A stretch of 64,000 bases of DNA from Saccharicrinis sp963666825 (GTDB lineage: Bacteria > Bacteroidota > Bacteroidia > Bacteroidales > Marinilabiliaceae), in assembly GCA_963666825.2 (NCBI GenBank), contig OY763044.2:2542001-2606000 (forward strand). Reading direction: 5' to 3'. Position 1 is the first letter of the stretch, and every line of letters starts with the position of its first letter. Below the pieces are notes generated by a model. It saw only the letters and a program-made list of their open reading frames with translations, was not told where the DNA came from and did no database searches. Positions 55,013 to 64,000 of this stretch are shown here, piece after piece. The position numbers and the translations under genes are program-made.

Positions 55013-58000
55013 TTACCAGGTAAAATACTTGATTTCTAAATAAGTCATATTATAATTAAATATTGCTTCATTGTATGCAGACTCAATACTAATTGCAGAT
55101 TCCATGCTAGCGGCAAATCTTAAAAAATCAATCTCCTTTTGTTTATATGATTCCAGTGCTATGCGCTTTATTTCTTTTGCTAAAGCAATTTCCGTTTCTT
55201 CATATTGTTGAATAATCATTTTATACTTGAGCAATTCATTTTTATATTCTGTAATTCGCTGATTTGCTTCATCCATTTTGTGTTCTGAATACATTTGTTG
55301 AGCACTATAGGCAAGCTTTGCAGATTTTATGGTATTATGATAACTCTTATAAAACAAAGGAATAGATATTCCAAATTCATACCCCTGATAATTTTTCGAG
55401 TTTTCATAATTATTGGATCCTATAAAATAGGCCACTGAAAGATCAGGTAAAACCTGATTTTGTTCAACTTTTATAATTGATTCTGCATATTTATTTTTTA
55501 ATTGAGTTATTTCTCCAATTAAAGAATTTGCCATATCAAGCTCTTCTGGTTTCAATAAATCAATTTCTGCAGATACTGTAAATTCATCAGGAAATTTTGT
55601 CAATAGTTTGAGTCGTTCATATGCATTGTTATAAGCAATTTCAAGGTCTTTGATTTTAAATGCAATCTCATTATTTCTGGATTTGATATTTAAATATTCC
55701 AGCTTATTAATATCATTCAATGATAGTCTTCGTTCTGATTGTATTAAGAGATTTGCATATAACTCACTTAGCTCCTTGTATCGGTTTATATTACTCTTAC
55801 ATAATACACATTCAAAATAATTACCAGATACTTCCTTTAATACTTTGTTTTGCTCAAGATCATATTGTTTTTGCACGATCTCGCTTGAGATAGTATTCGC
55901 TTTATATCTGGCGCTATAATAAGTCGGAAAAGAAAACTCCTGATCTATTCCCCAAACTCTTAATGGATGATTATTTTCTGCAATATTATTTTCATCAAGT
56001 CCATAACTTATATTTGTTTTAGGTATTGAAAATGACGTTTTGATATTTGCTTCTGCTTGTTGCACATGAATTGAAGCAGCCTTCAAATACTTATTATTTT
56101 CAATTGCACTCTGCTTTAATTGTTCTAAACTAACTTCCTCCTGAGAGAGAACCGGAAATGTTGGAATAATGAGTAGCAGAATTAATAATGTTTTGGATCT
56201 GATCAGCCTGAAAGGAAATAATTTTATTCCAACAACATTATAAAATATTTCAAAAAACAATGGCAATGCAATCATGGTCAACATTGTAGAAGTGACCAAA
56301 CCGCCAATAACAACAGTTGCCAAAGGACGCTGAACTTCTGCTCCTGCCCCTGTAGAAATAGCCATAGGCAAAAAGCCCATAGCTGCAGCACCGGCTGTTA
56401 ATAACACTGGTCGTAAACGATCTCTTGTTCCCTGAATTATAACCTCTCTCATAGTAAGGTTTGAGTCTTTTTGTAGTTCTTTTAAATGCTCAATTAGTAC
56501 AATACCATTCAATACTGCTATACCAAACAATGCTATAAAGCCAATACCTGCTGATACACTAAAAGGCATTCCCCGAAGCCATAATAAAAAAACTCCACCT
56601 ACAGTTGCCAATGGAATAGCAGTAAAAATCATCAAGGCATCTTTAAAAGACTGAAAAGCAAAATGTAAAAAGATAAAGATGAGCAAAAGAGCTACTGGCA
56701 CTGCGATCATTAATCTATTGGTTGCATTTTTTAGATTTTCAAACTGACCACCATATTCAATATAGTTACCAGGCTGTAGTTTTACATTTTGCTCAATTAC
56801 AGCTCTGATATCCTCAACAACAGATTGCAAATCTCTGTTTCTGACATTTACACTGACAACTACCCTTCTTCGGGTATTGTCTCTTGATATTTTAGCTGGA
56901 CCTTCAGTATAACTTATATCCGCAAACTCACTCAACGGAATCTGCACTCCTGATGGAATCGTAACCATTAAATTGCGGATATCTTTAATGTCAGTTCTAT
57001 TTGTATTTTGAAGCCGCATAACCATATCAAATCTTTTTTCGCCCTCAAATACGACTCCTGCTATATTACCTCCAAATGCCGAAGACAGATAAGTATTTAA
57101 CATCTCCACATCAACATTATATTTAGCCAGTTGCATCCTTTTGTAATCAACTTTTATTTGTGGTAATCCAGTAGTTTTCTCCAATATTACATCTCCTGCT
57201 CCGGGTATATCAGTTACAAGCTTTTTAATTTCATTTGCTTTCTGATTTATATAATCCAAATCTTCACCATATAACTTAATAGCAATATCAGATCTTACTC
57301 CTGTAATTAATTCGTTAAAACGCATTTCAATAGGTTGTGTAAACTCATTTTCTACACCAGGAATAACACTCAGAGCCTCCTTAAATTTATTAGCCAGACC
57401 TTCTTTACTTTTTGCTTTTTGCCACTGTTTTTTAGGTGTAAGCTTTATGATCATATCAATTTCTTCCATCGACATTGGATCTGTTGGAACCTCAGCAGCT
57501 CCAATTCTGCAAACAATTTGATCTACCTCATCCGGAAAGTTATTAATTAATATATTTTCCATCTTTGTGGTCATATTAATAGTTTCAGATAAAGAAGTTC
57601 CGGTTTTTAATGCCGGTTGAATAACAAAATCACCTTCATCCAAAGTAGGCACAAACTCACCTCCCATGCGAGTAAAAAGAAAGAGTGTTACGATCAATGA
57701 AAGAGCTGCTGCACTTAACACAACTTTTTTATGTTCACATGACCATTTTATTACAGGGAAATAGGACTTATATACTTTATCCAGAATCCATTTTGAAATA
57801 CTTTTCTTGTTAAAATCAGATGGCTTAAGAAATAATGAAGAAGCCACCGGCAGCCAGGTTAATCCCATTAGCATTGCACCAATAATTGCGAATGAAAATG
57901 CCAAAGCCATAGGATGAAACATCTTACCTTCAACCCCCTGAAGTGATAATATTGGAATAAAAACAATTAGAATAATTACCTGACCAAAAATGGCAGACTT

Positions 58001-59350
58001 CATCATTTTAGAGGCTCCTTCGCGAGCGATATCATCAGAAATAACACTCTTTTCTTCATTACTTGATTTTATAATAACATCATACTTCTGGTTCATTTTA
58101 AATACGATGTATTCAACTATAATAACTGCACCATCAATGATAATTCCAAAATCCAAGGCCCCTAAACTCATCAGGTTGGCATCAATACCAAAAATATACA
58201 TCATTGATATTGTAAACAATAAAGCTAATGGTATAATTGATGAAATCACCAATGCTGATCGAATATTCCCTAAGAGCAGAAGAACGGTAATAAAAACTAT
58301 TAAAGCTCCTAGTATTAGGTTCTCAGCTACGGTAAAAGATGTTTTAGCAATCAACTCTCCTCTTTCTAAGATTGGATTAATAAAAACGCCTTCTGGAAGG
58401 TTATGCTGAATTTCTTCAACTCTGTCTTTTACTGCCTTAATAACCTCTTTTGAATTAGCATTTTTAAGCATCATTACTTGCCCTAATATAGTTTCGCCTT
58501 TTCCATTTGCGGTAATGGCTCCAAAACGATTTGCATAACCAAAATGGACAGTTGCTACATCTTTTATAAATACCGGGATTCCCGAATTTGTTTTAATAAC
58601 AATATTTTTAATATCATCAAGGTTCTTTACCTGACCATCACCTCTGATAAAATAGCTTTGCTTATTCTTTTCAATATAAGATCCACCACTAATGTTATTG
58701 TTGTTTTCTAATGCATCATATACCTCGATTAAACTTATATCAAGACTTCGTAATAAAATAGGATCTAATGCAATTTCATACTGTTTTAGATATCCTCCCC
58801 AGCTATTTACTTCTACAACTCCTTTTAAGCCGGTTAACCTGCGTTTTACAATCCAATCCTGAATGGTTCTCAGATCCATAGGTGTGTATTGGTCTTCATA
58901 TCCAGGCTTAATATCCAGTATGTATTGATATATCTCTCCCAATCCTGTGGAGATAGGCCCCATCTCCGGAGTTCCATATATTTCAGGAATCTTTTCTGAG
59001 GCACTTTTTATCTTTTCGGCAATCAACTGTCGGGGTAGGTAAGTTCCCAAACTCTCTTCAAATACAACTGTAACGAGTGAAATTCCAAATTTAGAAATGG
59101 ACCTTATCTCCAGAACTCCGGGTAAGTTAGCCATTTCCATTTCTACAGGGGCAGTTATAAACTGTTCTATTTCCTGTGTTGAAAGATTCGTAGAGGTCGT
59201 AATGATCTGAACCTGATTATTTGTAATGTCAGGTACTGTACCTACAGGTATTTTAGAAACAGAATAAAGTCCAAGACCGGCTATTGTAAGGGTAAACAGT
59301 ATTACGATAAGTTTATTATGAATACTGAATTTAATAATTCGTTCAAGCAT
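55013..59350 (-). CDS. Heavy-metal RND pump (CusA/CzcA) fused to a TolC-like outer-membrane channel
   Basis: A 1445-residue fusion. Residues 1 to about 1045 are a complete heavy-metal RND transporter with twelve membrane helices. LDFGIIIDGAVIIVE at about 398-412 carries the proton-relay acids of the HME family, and GRIGAAEVPTDPMSM-like and QPIEMRFNELITGVRSD segments lie in the porter domain. At about 1050-1066 comes a hydrophobic, signal-like stretch (KTLLILLLIIPTFPVLSQ). Residues 1067-1445 form an outer-membrane efflux protein with long coiled helices. Metal specificity (Cu/Ag or Zn/Co/Cd) cannot be fixed by eye. Such fusions recur in Bacteroidota; the junction is probably cleaved by signal peptidase. 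Confidence 0.93.
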   Translation of the reverse strand: MLERIIKFSIHNKLIVILFTLTIAGLGLYSVSKIPVGTVPDITNNQVQIITTSTNLSTQEIEQFITAPVEMEMANLPGVLEIRSISKFGISLVTVVFEESLGTYLPRQLIAEKIKSASEKIPEIYGTPEMGPISTGLGEIYQYILDIKPGYEDQYTPMDLRTIQDWIVKRRLTGLKGVVEVNSWGGYLKQYEIALDPILLRSLDISLIEVYDALENNNNISGGSYIEKNKQSYFIRGDGQVKNLDDIKNIVIKTNSGIPVFIKDVATVHFGYANRFGAITANGKGETILGQVMMLKNANSKEVIKAVKDRVEEIQHNLPEGVFINPILERGELIAKTSFTVAENLILGALIVFITVLLLLGNIRSALVISSIIPLALLFTISMMYIFGIDANLMSLGALDFGIIIDGAVIIVEYIVFKMNQKYDVIIKSSNEEKSVISDDIAREGASKMMKSAIFGQVIILIVFIPILSLQGVEGKMFHPMALAFSFAIIGAMLMGLTWLPVASSLFLKPSDFNKKSISKWILDKVYKSYFPVIKWSCEHKKVVLSAAALSLIVTLFLFTRMGGEFVPTLDEGDFVIQPALKTGTSLSETINMTTKMENILINNFPDEVDQIVCRIGAAEVPTDPMSMEEIDMIIKLTPKKQWQKAKSKEGLANKFKEALSVIPGVENEFTQPIEMRFNELITGVRSDIAIKLYGEDLDYINQKANEIKKLVTDIPGAGDVILEKTTGLPQIKVDYKRMQLAKYNVDVEMLNTYLSSAFGGNIAGVVFEGEKRFDMVMRLQNTNRTDIKDIRNLMVTIPSGVQIPLSEFADISYTEGPAKISRDNTRRRVVVSVNVRNRDLQSVVEDIRAVIEQNVKLQPGNYIEYGGQFENLKNATNRLMIAVPVALLLIFIFLHFAFQSFKDALMIFTAIPLATVGGVFLLWLRGMPFSVSAGIGFIALFGIAVLNGIVLIEHLKELQKDSNLTMREVIIQGTRDRLRPVLLTAGAAAMGFLPMAISTGAGAEVQRPLATVVIGGLVTSTMLTMIALPLFFEIFYNVVGIKLFPFRLIRSKTLLILLLIIPTFPVLSQEEVSLEQLKQSAIENNKYLKAASIHVQQAEANIKTSFSIPKTNISYGLDENNIAENNHPLRVWGIDQEFSFPTYYSARYKANTISSEIVQKQYDLEQNKVLKEVSGNYFECVLCKSNINRYKELSELYANLLIQSERRLSLNDINKLEYLNIKSRNNEIAFKIKDLEIAYNNAYERLKLLTKFPDEFTVSAEIDLLKPEELDMANSLIGEITQLKNKYAESIIKVEQNQVLPDLSVAYFIGSNNYENSKNYQGYEFGISIPLFYKSYHNTIKSAKLAYSAQQMYSEHKMDEANQRITEYKNELLKYKMIIQQYEETEIALAKEIKRIALESYKQKEIDFLRFAASMESAISIESAYNEAIFNYNMTYLEIKYFTW

Positions 59351-59422
59351 ATCGTCAAATTATAATTCATTCAATTTAAAGAATTTATTTAACAATTGCA
59401 GAATATTTTAACCATATAAAAA

Positions 59423-59451
59423 AAGAGTCGGATAACATTTATCCAACTCTT
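59423..59451 (-). terminator. Terminator after azoR
   Basis: A 13-bp stem with one mismatch (AAGAGTCGGATAA/TTATCCAACTCTT), 3-base loop and seven T on the minus strand, 29 bases past the azoR stop. It separates azoR from the RND operon downstream. Confidence 0.8.
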
Positions 59452-59479
59452 CTTCAACTCAATTTAATAACCTTCTTTA

Positions 59480-60088
59480 TTAGTTAAGCCATTTTTGACT
59501 TATTTCTGAGATTTTATTTTTAGCCTTTTCGATATGAAAATCATAAGTTGTTTTATTACCTGTACTGGCATGCACAAACTCATAGTCTTTGAAACCCATA
59601 AAATCAAGTTCAATTTTTGTAATGGTTCTTAAATTATCCATAAATCCATACCCTCCTTTATAAGATCCCATACTAGTATAAATTGTTAAAAACTTAGATC
59701 CGTTCATTAATCCTATTTGTTCATCACCCTCATACTTAAATGTTAATCCACTTTGCATTACTGCATCAAAATATGTTTTAACAATTCCTGGTAATGAAAA
59801 ATTATGCATTGGCGTTACAAGTACAATCAGATCTGAGGCTGCAAATTGTTCAGCCATATCATCCATTTCTTTTAAAGATGCACTTTGCACGCTATTAAGC
59901 GTTTGTCCTCCAAAATTTCTTGACTTATAAGCCTCCATAGAAACTTCATCATGAAACTTTGGAGTATTTTTCAATAAATCAACCTCTGTATATTTATGAT
60001 CACATAACTGTTCTTTTAAATGATTTAATAATTTAAGAGTATTTGATTTTTCAGAAGATGGCAGGTATTTTACAATTAATATTTTCAT
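59480..60088 (-). CDS. azoR: FMN-dependent NADH:quinone oxidoreductase / azoreductase
   Basis: A 202-residue flavodoxin-like enzyme that reduces quinones and azo compounds by two electrons. It shows LPSSEKSNTLKLLNHL (FMN phosphate loop region), VTPMHNFSLPGIVKTYFDAV near residue 90, and TSMGSYKGGYGFMDNL near 140. The length is normal for AzoR. It is transcribed alone, with a 560-base upstream gap. It may protect against quinones or electrophiles. Confidence 0.92.
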   Translation of the reverse strand: MKILIVKYLPSSEKSNTLKLLNHLKEQLCDHKYTEVDLLKNTPKFHDEVSMEAYKSRNFGGQTLNSVQSASLKEMDDMAEQFAASDLIVLVTPMHNFSLPGIVKTYFDAVMQSGLTFKYEGDEQIGLMNGSKFLTIYTSMGSYKGGYGFMDNLRTITKIELDFMGFKDYEFVHASTGNKTTYDFHIEKAKNKISEISQKWLN

Positions 60089-60651
60089 ATATCTATTATT
60101 TTTGGTTACATGAAACTTACCTTTTATGTCATCCTTCCTTTTTAGAAGAATTTTAACATGGCTTGTTTCATTTTGTTTGTTTTATGTTTATCTAAATATT
60201 ACAATACAAATATGAAGCATTTCTGGTGTAGCAGGATTACTAATATCAGTTCATATATTGTAAAAATCCGTTATTAAATATTTTTGAACTAAAATTATAA
60301 CGATTACTTATAGACTATTAATTATTAATCATCATAACTACTATTTGAATACGCATTAATCTAATCTTATAATTACTTTGATTAGAAACATTATCCTATA
60401 AATCCTACAATAATGCGAGGAAATATAAAATTTAATAACCAGAAACAGTATTGACTTTAGGCTGATTTTAAGCGTTATTTAATTAACAACTGAGATATAA
60501 GCTTTGTAAGGCTATTCGGTTGACTTTTATTGGTAGATAAATACTTTTAATATCAGTAAGCAAAAATTTATTGTAAATCATTTTAAGAAAACGATAGTGA
60601 TAAGATCAGAGTAAAATTACAATCATTTCCATCAATCATAAAAACCTAATA
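60089..60651. other. Divergent intergenic region, about 560 bases
   Basis: AT-rich DNA between azoR and the redox cluster. I see no gene, repeat or clear promoter match. The promoters of both divergent units must lie here. Confidence 0.5.
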
Positions 60652-61488
60652 ATGAAATATTTTGTAATATATTTACTATATATTGTTTGGGGAATACCAA
60701 TACTTTTATCCCAAGATAAAGAAGAGATTGTTAATAATCATTTTAAAGGAACACGTTTTATAAATGCTCAATCTGCAAATCTGATAGAAAAAGGTGCCTT
60801 GCTATTATTGATACAACACAGATTTGGTGATATTAGTGATGGGAGTTACGATTTATTTGGGCTCGATGAAGCAAACATGCGCCTGGGTTTTGAATATGGA
60901 ATTACTAACCAATTCAATATTGGCATAGGAAGAAGCTCCTGGTTAAAAACATATGATTTCTTCATAAAGCATCTTTTATTAAAACAAACAAATCAATTTC
61001 CATTCACGGCAGCTGTTATTGGAGGATTATCGATTCCTACCATCAAAAACTACTATCCTGATACATATAATCAATTTTCAGATAAAATCTCACCTAATAT
61101 TCAATTGCTTTTATCCAAAACATTCAAAAAAATAAGTTTCCAGATTTCTCCGGGATATATTAAATCAGGGTACTTGATTGAATACGATAAAGACATATCA
61201 TTTTTTACTTTGGGAACAGGTACTTCTGTTGCTATTTCTAATGCGGTATCTGTAAACCTTGAATATCTGATTCCTTTTGAAAATACAATTAGTGGAGAAT
61301 CTCCATTGTCATTAAGCGTAGATATTGATACAGGGGGACACTTATTTCAGATTTTGATATCTAACAATCAAAGAATGTTTCATAATGCTATATATACAGA
61401 TAGAAAAGGGATTCTTAGTGATGGAATACTGTTTATTGGATTTAACCTGATTAGGGAGTTTGATATTAATAGAACATTAGATTTTTAA
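60652..61488 (+). CDS. DUF5777 family outer-membrane beta-barrel protein
   Basis: A 278-residue exported protein with a signal peptide (MKYFVIYLLYIVWGIPILLSQ) and alternating beta strands throughout. The start of the mature part (FKGTRFINAQSANLIEKGALLLLIQHRFG) and ANMRLGFEYGITNQFNIGIGRS match the DUF5777 family. In Bacteroidota it commonly accompanies haem and Rieske proteins, as here. It is the first gene of a cluster with 61505, 61948 and 62421. Its exact role is unknown. Confidence 0.85.
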   Translation: MKYFVIYLLYIVWGIPILLSQDKEEIVNNHFKGTRFINAQSANLIEKGALLLLIQHRFGDISDGSYDLFGLDEANMRLGFEYGITNQFNIGIGRSSWLKTYDFFIKHLLLKQTNQFPFTAAVIGGLSIPTIKNYYPDTYNQFSDKISPNIQLLLSKTFKKISFQISPGYIKSGYLIEYDKDISFFTLGTGTSVAISNAVSVNLEYLIPFENTISGESPLSLSVDIDTGGHLFQILISNNQRMFHNAIYTDRKGILSDGILFIGFNLIREFDINRTLDF

Positions 61489-61504
61489 TTTAACAAATGG
61501 AGTC

Positions 61505-61936
61505 ATGAATAGAAAAGAGTTTATGAAGAAGATGGCAATTGGAGGAAGTATACTATTTACAGCTCCTGTACTTATTACTTCTTGCGGAGGGGATGACGAA
61601 AGCGATGAACCAGATGGTGGAAACGGATCCTCTAACAATGAAATTGAAATCGATCTTGAAAATAATGCTTATGCATCACTTTCCAGCATTGGAGGTTTTG
61701 CATACAACGGTAATATCATTATATTTAGAACAGATGAGGAAACATATAGAGCGTTATCAAAAGTTTGTACACATCAACAGTGTACAGTGTCATATAATCA
61801 CTCAAGAATGGAACTTCTTTGTCCATGCCATGGATCCGTCTTTAGTGTAGAAGGAAACGTTATAGAAGGTCCGGCACCAACTAGTTTAAAATCATATACC
61901 GTAAAAATAGAAGGAAACAAATTATATTTATCTTAA
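61505..61936 (+). CDS. Rieske [2Fe-2S] lipoprotein
   Basis: A 143-residue exported Rieske protein. The leader has a short RKEF-type start (MNRKEFMKKMAIGG) and ends in lipobox ITSC, followed by an acidic Gly-rich linker. Cluster ligands are Cys88 and His90 (CTHQQC) and Cys106 and His109 (CPCHGS); Cys93 and Cys108 would form the disulfide of high-potential Rieske centres. No oxygenase domain is present. It starts 16 bases after the DUF5777 gene and should act as a periplasmic electron carrier. Confidence 0.93.
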   Translation: MNRKEFMKKMAIGGSILFTAPVLITSCGGDDESDEPDGGNGSSNNEIEIDLENNAYASLSSIGGFAYNGNIIIFRTDEETYRALSKVCTHQQCTVSYNHSRMELLCPCHGSVFSVEGNVIEGPAPTSLKSYTVKIEGNKLYLS

Positions 61937-61947
61937 AACAAACCAAT

Positions 61948-62337
61948 ATGAATAACTTGAAAATTTTAGCAGGCTTCATTCTCATTACATTTTTATTTAG
62001 TTTTTCAACTGTAGAAAAAGATGATATTTCTGATAATTCACAATCTGAAAAAGTAGATATACCTGAACATATTCTTCCAATATTTAAGAAATCATGTTTT
62101 GATTGCCACAGTGATGAAGCCAAAAAGATTCTTTCTAAAAGCAAGCTCAATTTTGACAAGCTAGAAGAACTTTCTGAAGTGAAAAAAATTGCCACCTTAA
62201 AGAAAGTTGAAAGAGAAATTAAAGAAGAAAAAATGCCGCCAAAAAAATATATACAAAAGAATCCTGAGAAAAATATGACTGAGGAGGAAAAAACTATGGT
62301 TTTTGAGTGGATTAAAACAGAGTTAGAAAGTAAATAA
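61948..62337 (+). CDS. Exported haem-binding (c-type cytochrome-like) protein
   Basis: A 129-residue protein with a signal or anchor helix (LKILAGFILITFLFSF) and one c-type haem site, CFDCHSDE (Cys50, Cys53, His54). A methionine in KEEKMPPKKYI is the likely sixth ligand. The C-terminal EKTMVFEWIKTEL is usual for the small haem-binding domain. It lies 11 bases after the Rieske gene, so the two are one operon. Confidence 0.9.
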   Translation: MNNLKILAGFILITFLFSFSTVEKDDISDNSQSEKVDIPEHILPIFKKSCFDCHSDEAKKILSKSKLNFDKLEELSEVKKIATLKKVEREIKEEKMPPKKYIQKNPEKNMTEEEKTMVFEWIKTELESK

Positions 62338-62348
62338 ATAGAACACCC

Positions 62349-62403
62349 TTTAACACCTGACAGGTTTCTTTACGTAATGCAAAAAAACCTGTCAGGTGTT
62401 AAA
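62349..62403. repeat. Perfect 19-bp inverted repeat (ACCTGACAGGT type)
   Basis: TTTAACACCTGACAGGTTT at 62349-62367 pairs perfectly with 62385-62403 across a 17-base loop. It sits 11 bases past the stop of one haem protein gene and 17 bases before the next. It may terminate or process the transcript. The core ACCTGACAGGT is itself an 11-base near-palindrome. Confidence 0.75.
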
Positions 62404-62420
62404 GTAATATTTAATATAAA

Positions 62421-62888
62421 ATGAACTTAAAAAAATCATTATTAATAGCAATCCCGGTAATATTCATTTTAATACAGTTTTTTCAACCTAAGAAAAACCA
62501 AATGGGTATCGGTGATAACCATATAATTAATGAAGCGGAGATACCTGATACAATCAAAAGCATGCTGACATTATCATGTTTCGATTGTCACTCGAATCAA
62601 ACCAATTACAAATGGTATCATAAAGTATCTCCTGTATCCTGGTTTATTAACGGACATATTAACGAAGGTAAAAATGAATTAAACTTTTCTAAATGGAAGT
62701 CCATGGATGTTTATGATAAAATAGCCTTACTTGATGAAATATCGGATGAAATCACTAACAAGAAAATGCCTTTAAAAGCATATACTTTAATACATCAAGA
62801 TGCCAAACTTACCGAAGAACAAATCAGAATATTAAATGAATGGACTGAGAGTTATTCGGAAGATTTATTGGCTAACAGCAAGAAATAA
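62421..62888 (+). CDS. Haem-binding domain protein (Haem_bd type)
   Basis: A 155-residue membrane-anchored protein. It has an N-terminal helix (LLIAIPVIFILIQFF), then CFDCHSNQTNYKWYHKVSPVSWFINGHI, the signature of the Haem_bd domain (haem site Cys53, Cys56, His57). KKMPLKAYTLIHQDA near the C-terminus provides the likely Met ligand. It is a distant relative of the preceding gene and lies beyond a 19-bp hairpin in the same cluster. Confidence 0.92.
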   Translation: MNLKKSLLIAIPVIFILIQFFQPKKNQMGIGDNHIINEAEIPDTIKSMLTLSCFDCHSNQTNYKWYHKVSPVSWFINGHINEGKNELNFSKWKSMDVYDKIALLDEISDEITNKKMPLKAYTLIHQDAKLTEEQIRILNEWTESYSEDLLANSKK

Positions 62889-62898
62889 AATCGACTAT

Positions 62899-64000
62899 TT
62901 ATATATTCTTATTTATGTGATTCACCATCCAGTAAGGATCTGTATTAAATTTATTCCAATGTTCAATTAGTTGATTTTCTATTTGGAACAGACTATGATG
63001 TTTTTGATTTGTGTTTTCAGGATCCTTTTTAATCTTATGAAGATATTCAATTAAATTCCAGCACATTGTAAACTGACCACATGCAATAATAGAATTCATC
63101 ATGTTTTGCTTTTGAAGTTCTTCTTTTGTAAACCACAATGTGGTTCCCATTCCGGAAGCTTTTGAAGCAACCTCCTGAACTAATTTAGAAGGGATCAAAT
63201 TCTCTGGTATTTTTCCATCCTTTATTTTCTTACGCAACCTCTCCTCTTCGTGCCTTAGTTCATAAATAGCATTCATTATACGACGATTTCTCCAGGATTT
63301 ATCCTGATAGATCTTATTATAGTTTAATCGACGAATGTGCTTCAGGAATACTTCACTGGTCATTTTCAACAATGAATTTGATCTGTTCAATATAAGATTT
63401 TCATATACTCCGAACCTTACTTTTAACAGTTTGCCTAATGGTTTCAAGAAAGCCTTAGGTACCTGAAAGCTGGTTGGTAACTTCTTGATAAAGGCTATCA
63501 AAAGATATAAAATCAGATTAATTGTAATCAAGGTAGTAAAGAGGATATTAAGAGGTTGTTGATGATTCTTGAATGAATAATATAAACCAATCAAGGAACC
63601 AATAAGAACCAACAAATTTGAAATAATTAAACGTTTAAAATTTAAACGTCTCCAAAAATTAGGTTTTCCTTCATTACTTGATTTATATGCTTCCATATAT
63701 GGACTGGTAACATCTGAAATAATCAATAAGTCAAATTCATTATGCTCTGAGTTTTCTTTCCCTTCTTCCAATAACCTTTTACGTTTCATTCTATGCTCTG
63801 CCAGTAACAATGGTTCTATCCCCTGATTGTCAACAATTCCGCCATCCATCAAACCCAATGGGTACTTATCATCTGCAAAGCAATTGTTTTGTAAAACATC
63901 CTGATCAAACACAAAATCATCAGGAAAGCGAATAGGCTCAAAACCACCGGGAAAGCATGATGATGCAGCTAAAATATCCCCTAAACGAATTTCTTTGGCT
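62899..64000 (-). CDS. Patatin-like phospholipase, 3' part (cut by window end)
   Basis: The reading frame stays open to base 64000, so the start is outside the window; the visible part is 366 residues. It opens with AKEIRLGDILAASSCFPGGF and carries the catalytic Asp in LMDGGIVDNQGIEPL, both typical of patatin-like acyl hydrolases. The Ser of GxSxG must lie upstream, out of view. Two hydrophobic segments (ISNLLVLIGSLIGLYYSF and ILFTTLITINLILYLLIAF) interrupt the C-terminal part, which is otherwise basic and helical. A membrane-attached lipase is likely; the substrate is unknown. Confidence 0.88.
   Translation of the reverse strand, partial: AKEIRLGDILAASSCFPGGFEPIRFPDDFVFDQDVLQNNCFADDKYPLGLMDGGIVDNQGIEPLLLAEHRMKRKRLLEEGKENSEHNEFDLLIISDVTSPYMEAYKSSNEGKPNFWRRLNFKRLIISNLLVLIGSLIGLYYSFKNHQQPLNILFTTLITINLILYLLIAFIKKLPTSFQVPKAFLKPLGKLLKVRFGVYENLILNRSNSLLKMTSEVFLKHIRRLNYNKIYQDKSWRNRRIMNAIYELRHEEERLRKKIKDGKIPENLIPSKLVQEVASKASGMGTTLWFTKEELQKQNMMNSIIACGQFTMCWNLIEYLHKIKKDPENTNQKHHSLFQIENQLIEHWNKFNTDPYWMVNHINKNI

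Overview
The window is AT-rich (roughly one third G+C by eye) chromosomal DNA of a member of the Bacteroidota, probably a marine or sediment group such as the Marinilabiliales; that placement is inference. The signs are: several start sites preceded by the Bacteroidota -7 element TAnnTTTG, weak or absent Shine-Dalgarno sequences, families typical of the phylum (DUF6132, DUF5777, DUF6266, a PycTM/DUF5706 protein, an M49 peptidase with the HExxxH form of the motif), a 1100-residue SecA with an SEC-C tail, and a CusA-type pump fused to its outer-membrane channel. No rRNA, tRNA or CRISPR array was recognised.

Layout. 0-13 kb: a PAS histidine kinase, an unknown two-gene operon, then mostly minus-strand housekeeping and envelope genes (cinA, a Ste24-type protease, lgt, secA, an M48 lipoprotein protease, a rhomboid protease), followed by an MFS permease. 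13-22 kb: a PycTM-like membrane protein, an FUSC transporter, small soluble proteins, a CarH-like B12/MerR regulator, the yicC-gmk-nadD operon and a NifX-like protein. 22-31 kb is the accessory part: a second kinase, a phospholipase-D lipoprotein, a TlpA-like lipoprotein gene broken by an in-frame TAA, a HigBA-type toxin-antitoxin pair and a small secreted protein. These are separated by related structured spacers, and after them come low-complexity DNA and a REP/RAYT transposase element bounded by two copies of a DUF6266 gene fragment. 31-45 kb: SulP transporter, Cache-domain kinase, ankyrin protein, tpx, a large nested palindrome between two copies of one terminator, a dicarboxylate symporter, aroC, a SlyD-like isomerase, a dipeptidyl peptidase III and a DUF6132 protein. 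45-53 kb: tdh, ppk1, a flavin reductase, a MiaB-like methylthiotransferase, an ErcA-type alcohol dehydrogenase in operon with a PAS kinase, and a CorA transporter. 53-64 kb: a two-gene heavy-metal RND efflux operon, an azoreductase, an exported redox cluster (beta-barrel, Rieske, two haem-binding proteins) and the C-terminal part of a patatin-like lipase cut by the window end.

How the genes work together. SecA, Lgt, the M48 and rhomboid proteases and the Ste24 protease make an envelope-biogenesis group. yicC-gmk-nadD is one transcription unit. The ErcA homologue and the kinase 3 bases after it probably form a sensory pair. The adaptor and the pump-channel fusion supply all three parts of a metal efflux system from two genes. 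Four histidine kinases occur with no response regulator or receiver domain in the window, so their partners lie elsewhere. The most unusual items are the spacer family in 25.4-28.1 kb, the 248-bp nested palindrome near 37.2 kb, the RAYT/REP element inside duplicated DUF6266 fragments, and the TlpA gene interrupted just after its lipobox.
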